Below, one piece after another: positions 35,761 to 44,919 of a stretch of DNA of 64,000 nucleotides; positions within the stretch are counted from its first letter, which is position 1; the number at the start of each line of letters is the position of its first letter. Both the position numbers and the translations under genes were made by a program. The stretch comes from JABDMH01 sp965223165 (lineage in GTDB: Bacteria > Bacteroidota > Bacteroidia > Chitinophagales > Saprospiraceae). The notes below the pieces were generated by a model that saw only the letters and a list, made by a program, of their open reading frames with translations, had not been told where the DNA came from and made no database searches. The DNA lies in contig CBDCVQ010000003.1 in the NCBI GenBank assembly GCA_965223165.1, positions 124,001 to 188,000 on the forward strand, read 5' to 3'.

Positions 35761-37173
35761 ATGAAATACGTACTCATGATGCTCGCCTGCTATGTAGGCC
35801 TCCACACATTACACGCATCGGACATTACCGTCTCGGCCGTCCGTGTCATCAACCGGGGAGATGTACCAAAGTCTCCCCTCAGTGTCATCTTTGATCTGAA
35901 ATGGAGCAATGCCTGGCACAACTCCAAGAACCACGATGCGGCATGGATCATCATGAAATATGGCGGCTACTGGAACAATCACGTCCGCATCCGGACCTCT
36001 GGACACCGTATTCTCCAGGATCGCTCAGGTGCCAATCCAGCACTTGAAGTCGTGGATGGCCTGGGCTTGTTTGTGAAGCCCACGCTCCCCTACCGAGGTG
36101 ATGTCGATATTAAGCTGCAGATCCTACTTGATACCACGGGACAACAGGTAGGAAGGGCACGCCTGACGGATCTTAGTGTCCACGCCATTGAGATGGTCTA
36201 CATACCCGAGGGCGCCTTCACCTTGGGCAGTCCAGACACCGCCGCTATTACGCGGGCGAGCTTCTATCGCAGCGATGATGCGGGCGGTAGGTCCGGACTC
36301 TATCGCGTGACCTCGGAAGGCCAAATCGAGGTTGGGCCTAGGGAAGGCAACCTATACTATTGGAGTGAACGTGACCTGTATAATGGGGATCGGCTGGGAC
36401 CCGTGCCCGCAGGATTTCCCAAGGGATTTGCGGCCTTCTATACCATGAAATACGAACTCACTCAAGGGCAGTATGCGGATTTTCTCAACACGCTATCTAA
36501 ACAGTGGACCTTTGATCGATCGCCCATCGGCGGAAGGGATTATCACGCCGACCGGGGTGGCATCTACTATGAAGGAGGCAAGTATGTAGCGCAGTCGCGG
36601 GCACGACCGATGAATTTCATCAGCTTTACCGATGGCCTGGCTTACACCGATTGGGCATGTCTGAGACCACTGACAGAATTGGAATATACCAAGGCGGCTC
36701 GGGGCCCGGAAATACCCGAGGGCGCCGAATTTGTTTGGGGCACCGACAACTATGACCAACTTGAGCGATACGTCGACGCAGACGGAGAGGTCAGGTGGCA
36801 CAACGACATCTATGAGGACCAACTGCATGACGAAAACCGGCCCGTTCTTGGTGCCTCGTACTATTGGGTCATGGACCTCAGTGGCAGCTTGTGGGAAAAG
36901 GTCATTACCATCGGCAATCCGGTGGGTCGAGCCTTCACTGGCACGCATGGAGACGGTCGACTTCGATTTGGTCATGCCACCAACGATGACTGGCCCAAAA
37001 GTGATAACGAGGTCGGCGGATTTGGCTATCGAGGGGGTGGCTACTACGAGGTTGGTACGCTCTATTCAGATTTCAATCCGCACTCTCCCACAGGCTACCG
37101 ATATTACGGCTCTTGGTCTGGGGGACCTCGGTCCATCGCATACGGCTTCCGGGCCGGTCGCTCGGCACCTTAG
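35761..37173 (+). CDS. Secreted FGE-sulfatase-fold (SUMF1-like) protein
   Basis: A signal peptide (MKYVLMMLACYVGLHTLHA) is followed by a strand-rich region to about residue 140, then an FGE/SUMF1 domain: VHAIEMVYIPEGAFTLGS, FYTMKYELTQGQYADFLN, MNFISFTDGLAYTDWA, LRPLTELEYTKAARG, MDLSGSLWEKVI and IAYGFRAGRSAP. The two Cys that bind copper in active formylglycine-generating enzymes, near the C-terminus, are absent. So it is unlikely to activate sulfatases and is better seen as a non-catalytic or repurposed member, a type frequent in Bacteroidota. Its expansion into a secreted form fits a binding role. Confidence 0.85.
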   Translation: MKYVLMMLACYVGLHTLHASDITVSAVRVINRGDVPKSPLSVIFDLKWSNAWHNSKNHDAAWIIMKYGGYWNNHVRIRTSGHRILQDRSGANPALEVVDGLGLFVKPTLPYRGDVDIKLQILLDTTGQQVGRARLTDLSVHAIEMVYIPEGAFTLGSPDTAAITRASFYRSDDAGGRSGLYRVTSEGQIEVGPREGNLYYWSERDLYNGDRLGPVPAGFPKGFAAFYTMKYELTQGQYADFLNTLSKQWTFDRSPIGGRDYHADRGGIYYEGGKYVAQSRARPMNFISFTDGLAYTDWACLRPLTELEYTKAARGPEIPEGAEFVWGTDNYDQLERYVDADGEVRWHNDIYEDQLHDENRPVLGASYYWVMDLSGSLWEKVITIGNPVGRAFTGTHGDGRLRFGHATNDDWPKSDNEVGGFGYRGGGYYEVGTLYSDFNPHSPTGYRYYGSWSGGPRSIAYGFRAGRSAP

Positions 37174-37181
37174 GGGACTGA

Positions 37182-37390
37182 TACAATACTTGCATTTGCT
37201 ATGCTTGTGCTTTTGCCCGCATCCTGCGTTGCAAAGCCTAGGAAAAGCTAGCGGCCAGCTGCCCACCTGCCTTCGCGGTTCCTTCACGCTCGCATGGTCG
37301 CGCTCGACTCTCCCAAGCTCGTTCGGTCGTATTTTTCGCCTTGTCTGCCGACAAGATAGCGTCGAGATTCAAACGCAACCAGTACCCAAA
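37182..37390. repeat. Degenerate copy C of the IS630-related MITE family
   Basis: The core at about 37212-37356 (GCGTTGCAAAGCCTAG, CTTCGCGGTTCCTTCACGCTCGC split by mismatches, and TCGACTC...GCTCG) aligns by eye along its length with the reverse complement of the MITE at 32097 and with the copy at 58718. The ends are diverged: TACTTGCATTTG on the left and TACTGGTTGCGTTTG (complement) on the right may be worn inverted repeats. The rest of the 392-base gap between the FGE-fold gene and the DUF6624 gene holds no gene, only a strong hairpin. Confidence 0.65.
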
Positions 37391-37415
37391 CCGCCTCCTA
37401 GCAGCGTACGAGGGA

Positions 37416-37443
37416 CCACCCTCAAATGAACGCTTGAGGGTGG
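37416..37443. other. Perfect 10-bp stem hairpin
   Basis: CCACCCTCAA pairs exactly with TTGAGGGTGG across an 8-base loop. No T run follows on either strand, so it is not a standard terminator. It lies just right of MITE copy C and could be its outer part or an mRNA 3' structure of the FGE-fold gene. Confidence 0.5.
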
Positions 37444-37565
37444 ATCCAGTAGGCCTTGGTCACTTCCTTTGTCCACGCAGTGCGCATCTGCCAGCTAGCA
37501 TGTACTGAACCTTGTGCTTATATTAGCCGCGCAGCCCAATCTTTTGGCTGCCAACACCAACCAGC

Positions 37566-38210
37566 ATGATGCACTCCTACCCACTGCTATTATTGTTGAT
37601 CTGCTTATGCTTTGGCTGCCGTACTTCGGGTCCGCCGGCCAAAACCGTGGATATCGAGGCGGTCAAAGCCCAACTCGAACAAGTCAAAGAACGGGACCAG
37701 CGTCATAGACAGGCTATCAGTCAACTGCATGATCAGCCCACCAGTGATGCGGCCACCATAGATAGTCTTTGGGTGCTGCAGACCGCGCTAGACGAGGAGA
37801 ACTTGGAAGCCGTCATACGGATACTGGATGAGCTCGATCAATATCCGGGACGGTCCCTGGTGGGGAGCGAGGCGTCAGAAGCGGTTTTTTACGTCCTGCA
37901 GCACGCGCCGGACAGCATTCAAATCAAGTACTTGGACCTAATCCTCACGGCGGCGGCGGCGAGCGAGTTGAACAAGCGCCTGGCCGCTATGTATCACGAT
38001 CGCGCCTTGATGAATCAGGGCAAGCCGCAAATCTACGGGACGCAGTATAAATCCGTCTTTCGCCTAGACACGGTGACGGGACAGCGCATGGACTCCATAT
38101 ACCACTGGCCCATGAGAGATACCACAAAGATTGATTCCATACGACTGTGGAATGGCCTGGGACCGCTCGAAGAGTCCCTCCAGAGCATCGGACTCAGTCG
38201 ATGGAAATGA
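37566..38210 (+). CDS. DUF6624 lipoprotein
   Basis: A leader MMHSYPLLLLLICLCFGC with lipobox Cys at 18 precedes a mostly helical protein of 214 residues. The DUF6624 pattern is clear: ILDELDQYPGRSLVGSEASE, VLQHAPDSIQIKYL, LAAMYHDRALMNQGKPQIYGTQ and RLWNGLGPLEESLQSIGL. No function is known for the family. A short alpha-helical coiled-coil gene follows after 32 bases. Confidence 0.85.
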   Translation: MMHSYPLLLLLICLCFGCRTSGPPAKTVDIEAVKAQLEQVKERDQRHRQAISQLHDQPTSDAATIDSLWVLQTALDEENLEAVIRILDELDQYPGRSLVGSEASEAVFYVLQHAPDSIQIKYLDLILTAAAASELNKRLAAMYHDRALMNQGKPQIYGTQYKSVFRLDTVTGQRMDSIYHWPMRDTTKIDSIRLWNGLGPLEESLQSIGLSRWK

Positions 38211-38242
38211 AGCTCCCTCTGCCAACCTAGACAGACCAAGAC

Positions 38243-38566
38243 ATGCCTACAAGTGACTTAGATCTGGTAATAGAGCACCTGGAGCAAGAACGCCGATGGC
38301 TGCGGATTGCGATTGCCCGCTCCATCACTGACAAAGACTACCTCACCGCTCACCAACGCAACCGGGGGCTAGAGTACCTGATGCAACAATTAATGGCACT
38401 TCGAGAGTTGAGGAGTCCAGGCAGCATCGAAGTTCGAGATATCAAGAAACGAATTGATAGACTCAAGACTAAACAAATTGAGCTCCAGGACCGGGACAGC
38501 GATCTCGATCTTACCCATGAGATTTTCAGACTGACAACTCGAGGGCCAACGTCTGACCTCCGGTAG
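38243..38566 (+). CDS. Small helical protein, unknown
   Basis: A 107-residue charged, helix-rich protein (LDLVIEHLEQERRWLRIAIA, IKKRIDRLKTKQIELQDRD) with no signal peptide and no recognised domain. A coiled coil is likely at about residues 65-90. It follows the DUF6624 gene by 32 bases on the same strand. The short length and lack of relatives make it a modest call. Confidence 0.5.
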   Translation: MPTSDLDLVIEHLEQERRWLRIAIARSITDKDYLTAHQRNRGLEYLMQQLMALRELRSPGSIEVRDIKKRIDRLKTKQIELQDRDSDLDLTHEIFRLTTRGPTSDLR

Positions 38567-39029
38567 AAAGCCGTCGACTATCGATAATCAGCACTTATTG
38601 GATAGCCTCTATGCGCTCCAGCGGAAGGAGACAAATAGCTTTCGCCTCTTGCTCAGTAAAAAAAGCAGACTGCAGTTGTCCTTCTCTCGACTGCCTACCA
38701 GTCTGTTGATCCGATTCTTTGCTCAGGGTTCCATCAGCCATCATGTGATCAGACACCGGATGCCGGTCATGCGCCAACTGGGATATCCCTAGCGCATGAG
38801 TCCTATGAGCTGGTCATTGCCGACTTTACCGAGGCAAAATTTTTGTCGGTGCTGGAGGTTTGTGCCCGGACCGTATTCGAAGCAGTCGGTGTGGACGCGC
38901 TGGAAGGAGGGGCTACGATCGTGTGGGATCGCATCTAGGAGGAAGGGCGTCGCTGTCTCACGGCAACCTTCAATACTACCACATTGTTGTACCCTGCAAT
39001 GATTACCATTTGCCGAGGGGTAGCACAGC
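38567..39029. other. Gap with possible gene remnant
   Basis: No complete gene is seen. A frame from 38660 to 38938 is open but lacks a start codon. It ends with a plausible protein-like stretch (SYELVIADFTEAKFLSVLEV...GGATIVWDRI). A neighbouring frame from 38598 meets it at an A7 run (38658-38664), so a one-base change there would join them into about 113 residues. I cannot name a family. Confidence 0.3.
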
Positions 39030-40322
39030 ATGACCGCTAGCCAGATCACCATACACTGGTTCCGCCGGGACCTACGACTAGAGGACAACACCGCCCTAGA
39101 GCAAGCACTTTCCGGCTCCCTACCCGTCCTACCTATCTTCATCTTTGACCGCGATATCCTGGACGAACTCCCGAGGGATGATGCCCGTGTGACTTTTATA
39201 CACAGCCGCTTGGCCCAACTGGATCAAGCACTGAAGGCCAGGGGCTCGGGTCTGATCGTACGCATGGGTACCGTGCTGGATTGCTGGCGCCAGCTCGTCC
39301 AAACGTATTCGATCCGATCGGTGTACATCAATCGGGACTACGAGCCATATGCAAGATCCAGAGACGAGGCCGTCCGATCGTTCTTGCAAGCCAACGACAT
39401 CGCACTCCACAGCGCAAAGGATCAAGTGGTCTTTGAGCCCCACGAAGTACTAAAAGGCGATGGCCACCCCTACACTGTCTACACCCCCTACCGCAAGAAA
39501 TGGGAAGAAAAATTCTCCCAAGCGACGTTTGCCTCTCGACAGGCGGGGGATAATTATCTGCCCGTCGACTCGGTCCTCCCCACCTTAGAGGCATTGGGCT
39601 TTCAGCGATCCCAGGTCATGGTACGCGATCCGGATTTCTCGGTCTTGGCTGCGTATGCCGACCAACGCGATCTGCCAGGGTCGGAAGCTACGTCGCACCT
39701 AGGGCCGCATTTGAGATTTGGTACCCTTAGCATACGGGATATCATCCGTCGACTGACAGAAAAGGATCGCGTCTTTCTCAGCGAATTGATTTGGAGGGAG
39801 TTTTTTATGCAGATCCTGTTCCACTTTCCCCGTGTGACGCAAGATAACTTCCGAAGCAAATACGATGGCATCCAATGGCGTAACGATGCGACGGAATTTG
39901 AGCGATGGTGCCGTGGCCAGACGGGCTTTCCCCTGGTAGATGCCGGCATGCGTGAGCTGAATGCGACGGGATACATGCACAATCGCGTACGCATGGTTAC
40001 GGCCAGTTTCTTATGTAAGCATCTGCTGATCGATTGGCGGTGGGGAGAGGCGTACTTCGCCAAGAAGCTGTTGGACTTCGAGCTCTCCTCAAACAATGGC
40101 AACTGGCAGTGGGCGGCTGGCACCGGTTGTGATGCAGCCCCTTACTTCCGGATATTTAACCCCATTGCTCAGCAGCGGAGATTTGATCCTGATTTCACCT
40201 ACATCCGTCGGTGGGTGGATGAATGGGGTACCCCATCGTATCCTCCTCCGATGGTAGACCACAAGCAGGCAAGGGAACGGGCGCTGGAGACCTACCGGGA
40301 GGGGATCCAACGGGTAGGTTAG
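39030..40322 (+). CDS. phrB: Deoxyribodipyrimidine photolyase (class I CPD type)
   Basis: This 430-residue flavoprotein repairs UV pyrimidine dimers with light. The N-terminal antenna domain begins TIHWFRRDLRLEDNTAL; the FAD domain has HLGPHLRFGTLSIRDI, ELIWREFFMQILFHFP, WCRGQTGFPLVDAGMRELNATGYMHNR (residues shown in part of a conserved run), the DWRWGEAYFAKKLLD segment and GNWQWAAGTGCDAAPYFRIFNP. Length and motifs fit bacterial CPD class I rather than (6-4) photolyase or cryptochrome, though this cannot be proven by eye. It is a single-gene unit. Confidence 0.92.
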   Translation: MTASQITIHWFRRDLRLEDNTALEQALSGSLPVLPIFIFDRDILDELPRDDARVTFIHSRLAQLDQALKARGSGLIVRMGTVLDCWRQLVQTYSIRSVYINRDYEPYARSRDEAVRSFLQANDIALHSAKDQVVFEPHEVLKGDGHPYTVYTPYRKKWEEKFSQATFASRQAGDNYLPVDSVLPTLEALGFQRSQVMVRDPDFSVLAAYADQRDLPGSEATSHLGPHLRFGTLSIRDIIRRLTEKDRVFLSELIWREFFMQILFHFPRVTQDNFRSKYDGIQWRNDATEFERWCRGQTGFPLVDAGMRELNATGYMHNRVRMVTASFLCKHLLIDWRWGEAYFAKKLLDFELSSNNGNWQWAAGTGCDAAPYFRIFNPIAQQRRFDPDFTYIRRWVDEWGTPSYPPPMVDHKQARERALETYREGIQRVG

Positions 40323-40500
40323 TGCGGTTCTCGAACGAATCAGGCATAACCTAGTGTTTCGTCTGACAAATAACTACACACCCTGGTTGTCTCTCAGCAA
40401 AATTCCATCAAAATGTGTCAGCTTAGCATTTTGACCTTCTACCGAAAAAGCCGCATTTTATACGCGATTACCACCACTTTCATTTTAAGAGAATATCACT

Positions 40501-41877
40501 ATGAAAAAATCTAGACGCGACTTCCTTCGCAAAACTGCCTTGGGCACGACCGGGATGACGCTGACCGGATCAGCCATGGCCATTTCGGCCAAAAGCTATC
40601 GAAAGATCTTGGGAGCCAACGACCGCATCAACATGAGTGTGATTGGTGTGCGTGGTCAAGGACATGGGCACCTCAAGCGCTGGGCAAGCCTGGCTGAGTC
40701 TGACAATGTGTATGTCAAGACCATCTGCGATGTTGATCAACGCCTCTTTGCGGAACGTATCAAGTCCGTGGAGGAGCGACAGGGAGAAACGCCTGGCACC
40801 GAAGTAGATATGCGCCGAGTGTTTGAGGATACCTCCATCGATGCCGTATCCATCGCTGCGCCCAATCACTGGCATGCACTGGCCACCATCTGGGCGGTGC
40901 AAGCAGGCAAAGACGTGTACGTGGAGAAACCGAGTAGCCATAATATATGGGAAGGCCGTAAGATGATCGAGGCCGCCCGAAAATATGATAAGATCGTCCA
41001 AGTGGGCTTTCAAAATAGGAGCATACCGGCTGTCCGGCAAGCGATGCAGTTTTTGCATAACGGCGGCATAGGTGATGTATACATGGCGAGAGGCATGTGC
41101 TTCAAGCCTCGGGGGTCGTTTGGCAATGCGGCCAAGACCAGTCCTCCCAGTGAAGTCAACTACGACCTGTGGCTGGGGCCGGCTCAGTGGAGGCCTTACC
41201 GCGAGACGCGTTTCCACTACAACTGGCATTGGCACTGGGACACGGGCAATGGAGATATCGGTAATCAGGGACCCCACCAGTTTGATATCGCACGCTGGGG
41301 CTTGCAAAAAGATGAACATCCGGTCAAAGTGCACTCTTGCGGCGGCTACTACAAGTTTGATGATTGCAGTCAGGAAACTCCAAATACCCAGATGGCCACG
41401 CTGGAATATGCGGATGGAAAGATCCTGCAGTTTGAAGTCCGAGGCTTGAGCACCGGCGGTGAGGCGAGCCTGGACGTGAAGATCGGCAACTTGTTTTACG
41501 GGACCGAAGGATGGATGGAGATCCGCGGTAGTAAATGGAGGACCTTCATGGGCCGCAACAATGAGCCCGGCCCCAGCTCCGAAGCCGATGGCGGCACCGA
41601 TCAGGTCGTCGGATATCTGGCAGCCCCTGGCGGTGGCGGGCACTACAAGAATTTCATTACGGCACTACGGTCGCGCAACACGGGAGACCTCACCTGTGAC
41701 ATCTATGACGGACACCTGTCCTCCGCATTGCCACTCCTGGCAAATATTTCCTACCGCCTTGGAGGCATAGGACTGGAGTTTAATAGCTCCAGGGAGAAGT
41801 TTGTGAATAACGCTGCGGCCGATGATATGCTAAGTCGAGAGTATCGGGATCCTTACATCGTCCCAGAAAGTGTATAG
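40501..41877 (+). CDS. Gfo/Idh/MocA oxidoreductase with Tat leader
   Basis: The leader MKKSRRDFLRKTALG is a Tat signal of the SRRDFLRK type. The Rossmann domain follows: INMSVIGVRGQGHGHLKRWA, CDVDQRLF and AVSIAAPNHWHALATIWAVQAGKDVYVEKP, with EKP at the catalytic position. The second domain carries GDVYMARGMCFKPRGSFG, WHWDTGNGDIGNQGPHQFDIARW. An exported NAD(P)-dependent oxidoreductase on sugar derivatives is expected; exported Tat forms are typical of Bacteroidota and Planctomycetes. It overlaps the next gene by eight bases. Confidence 0.92.
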   Translation: MKKSRRDFLRKTALGTTGMTLTGSAMAISAKSYRKILGANDRINMSVIGVRGQGHGHLKRWASLAESDNVYVKTICDVDQRLFAERIKSVEERQGETPGTEVDMRRVFEDTSIDAVSIAAPNHWHALATIWAVQAGKDVYVEKPSSHNIWEGRKMIEAARKYDKIVQVGFQNRSIPAVRQAMQFLHNGGIGDVYMARGMCFKPRGSFGNAAKTSPPSEVNYDLWLGPAQWRPYRETRFHYNWHWHWDTGNGDIGNQGPHQFDIARWGLQKDEHPVKVHSCGGYYKFDDCSQETPNTQMATLEYADGKILQFEVRGLSTGGEASLDVKIGNLFYGTEGWMEIRGSKWRTFMGRNNEPGPSSEADGGTDQVVGYLAAPGGGGHYKNFITALRSRNTGDLTCDIYDGHLSSALPLLANISYRLGGIGLEFNSSREKFVNNAAADDMLSREYRDPYIVPESV

Positions 41878-43507
41878 CGCTGCCGACCGGAGGCACCTCA
41901 AGGGGCGGTGGATTTGGACCCTGCCCCTGCTCGTGCTCTGGGGAGCATGTCAAGACATTGAGCCCCGGTCGAGCAAGCAAGACGAGGAGCGCTGGGAGGA
42001 GGCGGCAGCCAATGCCGTACTGAACAGCGAAGGACTGGAGCGCTGCCAACGATTTGTGGAGGGGTGGCTAGCCCATGCCGATCCCAAAACCGGTCTGATT
42101 CCCCGTAATCTTGAAGGCGACCGCGACATTTGGAACGCCAAGGATGCCGCGGCAGACAATTATCCTTTTATGGTGCTCACGGCAGCGCTGACGGATCGAG
42201 ATCTCTTTGAGGGTCGCATGCGATCCATGCTTGACACGGAGCAGCGTATCACCTCGCGTATCGGCCATCTGCCAGATACCTACCAGTTTAGCACAGCGAA
42301 CTTTAAAGAAGCCTCACCCAACCTGGATGACATCATCTTTGGTGCTTCCGAGTACGTCAAAGATGGTCTGCTGCCCCTGACGGAGTATTTGGGATCCAGC
42401 CCATGGTCTCAACGCATGCTGGACATTATCGATGATATCTGGGCCAATGCTGAAATCTCCACGGACTATGGCAAGATCCCGTCTGAAAATGAGGAAGTAA
42501 ATGGTGAAATGCTGCAGGTATTGTCTCGGGTACACTGGATGACCCAGGAGCCGAAATACCTGGATTGGGCCTATCGACTGGGGGACTACTATCTGCTGGG
42601 GGACCGGCATCCGACCCGCGATTTGCCCTCGATCAGGTTGCGTGATCACGGCTGTGAGATCCTCTCCGGGCTATGTGAGCTCTACTCCTCCGCACATTAT
42701 CGCCATCCGGACAAGCAGGCTGCCTATCGTCAGCCTTTGCATGAATTGTTGGACCGCGTCCTCGAAGTGGGTAGAAACGAGCATGGACTCTTCTATGACG
42801 TGGTAAACCCACGGACAGGTGAGATCTTGCGAGAGCGGATCGCGGATAACTTTGGCTACAATCTCGACGGCTTTTACACCGTCTATCAGTTGGATTCCAT
42901 CGCATCCTACCGAGATGCGACTCTCCAGGCATTGGAAGCGCTGCCCAGACATTATCGCAATCACGATTGGGAAAATGGCTCCGCAGACGGGTATGCAGAC
43001 GCCATCGAGGGCGCCCTAAATCTATACAATCGCGAACCGGTGAAGAGCACAAAATCATGGCTGGATTCGGAGATGCAGGTGATGTGGGCCAAACAACAGG
43101 ATGATGGTGTCATTGAGGGATGGCATGGGGATGGCAACTTTGCTCGAACCACGATCATGTATTGCCTGTGGAAGAGTCAGGGGGTGACGGCGACCCCATG
43201 GAGACCCGATCTCCAGGTGGGAGCCACCAGCGTAGGGGACACGCTCTGGATATCGCTCCGGGTAGACACACCTTGGGAAGGCACTCTACATTTTGATCTT
43301 CCCAGACATCGCGAAAACCTGCACCTTCCGCATGATTGGCCCAGGATCAACCAGTTTCCTGAATGGTATACGGTGGAGCCGGACCAAACCTACTCGGTCT
43401 GGAGCGCGGCCACCTCGTCAGCGCAGCATTCGGGCACTACATTGATCGAGGGTCTGCCTGTCTCGATCGAAGCTGGTGAGACCCGGTGGAAGATTGTATT
43501 GGAGTAA
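41870..43507 (+). CDS. Lipoprotein with six-hairpin glycosidase-like fold
   Basis: The start overlaps the preceding oxidoreductase by eight bases, so the two are co-translated. The N-terminal WIWTLPLLVLWGAC gives a lipoprotein signal (Cys about residue 27). The body is dominated by helix pairs with Trp/Tyr-rich segments (SEGLERCQRFVEGWLAHADP, AKDAAADNYPFMVLTAAL, YLDWAYRLGDYYLLGD, LRDHGCEILSGLCELY, EHGLFYDVVNPRTGE), as in (alpha/alpha)6 barrel glycosidases and epimerases. The last 100 residues are beta-rich. Specific family and catalytic residues were not identified. A partner role with the sugar oxidoreductase in glycan catabolism is inferred. Confidence 0.7.
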   Translation: MYSAADRRHLKGRWIWTLPLLVLWGACQDIEPRSSKQDEERWEEAAANAVLNSEGLERCQRFVEGWLAHADPKTGLIPRNLEGDRDIWNAKDAAADNYPFMVLTAALTDRDLFEGRMRSMLDTEQRITSRIGHLPDTYQFSTANFKEASPNLDDIIFGASEYVKDGLLPLTEYLGSSPWSQRMLDIIDDIWANAEISTDYGKIPSENEEVNGEMLQVLSRVHWMTQEPKYLDWAYRLGDYYLLGDRHPTRDLPSIRLRDHGCEILSGLCELYSSAHYRHPDKQAAYRQPLHELLDRVLEVGRNEHGLFYDVVNPRTGEILRERIADNFGYNLDGFYTVYQLDSIASYRDATLQALEALPRHYRNHDWENGSADGYADAIEGALNLYNREPVKSTKSWLDSEMQVMWAKQQDDGVIEGWHGDGNFARTTIMYCLWKSQGVTATPWRPDLQVGATSVGDTLWISLRVDTPWEGTLHFDLPRHRENLHLPHDWPRINQFPEWYTVEPDQTYSVWSAATSSAQHSGTTLIEGLPVSIEAGETRWKIVLE

Positions 43508-43578
43508 ATCGCCGTCCTGGAGCCCCATCCAGCTCGCTCGTCTTTCGATGTGCACGACTGCCACCTCCGGGTTGTCCA

Positions 43579-44919
43579 TCAAATACGCATGGCCTTGGCC
43601 TTGAGGGAGGACTTCAGCGGATTCCAGGGATCCTTGTAGGAAGCCATGAAGAAGATCTCCTTGTAGTGGGCAATCGTGCGAACGATCCGCAAATAGTAGC
43701 CCGTGTAGACCACCATGGCCGGCATGTACCAGAAGAAGCGGTGCTTCTCCCTCGGCTCTCTCACGAGCAACATGATACAGAAGAACTGAGCGTAATTGGC
43801 CAGGGAGAAGAGGACCAGATTGGCCAACAGAATATAAATGAGAATGTGGGAATAATTCAGCAAGATGTCTACCACGTACACCAGCCATTTCAGATTGAGA
43901 ATCACGTTGTAGAAGATGTTTTCCAGCGAAGAGACCATATTGCTAAAGTTGAAGTGCGCATTGGGCACAAATACATCGCGGTGCTTGCGCATCCGAAAGC
44001 GAATGATCGACTTGTCCCAGCGCAGTCGCTGGCGAGTGAGTTTACGAAAGGTATCCGGCACACTGGTCAGCCCGGTCGCGGTGGGTTCGAAGTGGACACG
44101 GTAGCCCAGTTTTCTAATCTTGACGGTGATATCTCCATCCAAGCCCGGACCAATATCCCAGCCCCCAATGCGCTTGACAACATCGGTCCGAAAGGTGCCA
44201 AATGCACCACTGATAACGCGATAGATACCCAGCGAAGAGGTCACCATGCGACCGATCAGAATCACCTTCAGGTACTCGATAGCCTGCAAGGTCGTGGCCA
44301 GACTTTGCCGATAGTTACGGACTTCCAGGTTACCTCCCACAGCAGCAATCTTGGGGTCGTAATAGAATGGAATGAGTGATTTTTCAATGGCGTCGCGATC
44401 AAACGAGCAGTCGGCATCAAAATGTACAATGTACTTGCCCTTGGCATAGTGGAGGGCCACGTTGGCCCCAGAGGCCTTGCCGCCCCGCACATCATTGCTG
44501 ATGAAGAGATCGATCAAGCCCCTTCGCTCCAGGTCCCGTCCGATGGTGCGGGTATCATCGTCTGATCCATCGTCCACCACGATCAGCTCGAAGTGCCGAT
44601 ATGTCTGCTCGGCCAGCGATCGAGTCAGCTTGTAGAGATGTTTGCCTTCGTTTTTGCCAGGGACAAGAACCGAGATCAAAGGCCGCTCCAGCCAGAGTTG
44701 CTGCTGAGCCTTGTCCCAACGAGATCGATGAAGATGACGATAAAGATAATGTTGAATGACGACCACATAATCGACTATTACATAACGAAATAGCTCAAAA
44801 AAGATGAAGTACCAGAAGACCCGGACGATCTTGGGCCACCCCCCCTGATACCAATAGTTGAAAACCTCTCCAAAATCCACCTTACTACGGTTTGTTGCTC
44901 TGCACCCGTGCATTCTCAA
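43579..44919 (-). CDS. Processive GT2 glycosyltransferase, membrane-bound
   Basis: This 446-residue protein resembles cellulose/hyaluronan-synthase-type GT2 enzymes. A membrane segment at about residues 30-60 (VRVFWYFIFFELFRYVIVDYVVV) precedes the catalytic domain: LISVLVPGKNEGKHL, VVDDGSDDDT, the metal DXD as FDADCSF, GLDGD at the acceptor-binding position where TED is usual, and RQRLRW for the QxxRW motif. Two or more C-terminal membrane segments follow (WLVYVVDILLNYSHILIYILLANLVLF). It overlaps the upstream regulator gene by 35 bases. It probably makes the polysaccharide exported by the HlyD/TolC-like pair. Confidence 0.9.
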   Translation of the reverse strand: MRMHGCRATNRSKVDFGEVFNYWYQGGWPKIVRVFWYFIFFELFRYVIVDYVVVIQHYLYRHLHRSRWDKAQQQLWLERPLISVLVPGKNEGKHLYKLTRSLAEQTYRHFELIVVDDGSDDDTRTIGRDLERRGLIDLFISNDVRGGKASGANVALHYAKGKYIVHFDADCSFDRDAIEKSLIPFYYDPKIAAVGGNLEVRNYRQSLATTLQAIEYLKVILIGRMVTSSLGIYRVISGAFGTFRTDVVKRIGGWDIGPGLDGDITVKIRKLGYRVHFEPTATGLTSVPDTFRKLTRQRLRWDKSIIRFRMRKHRDVFVPNAHFNFSNMVSSLENIFYNVILNLKWLVYVVDILLNYSHILIYILLANLVLFSLANYAQFFCIMLLVREPREKHRFFWYMPAMVVYTGYYLRIVRTIAHYKEIFFMASYKDPWNPLKSSLKAKAMRI

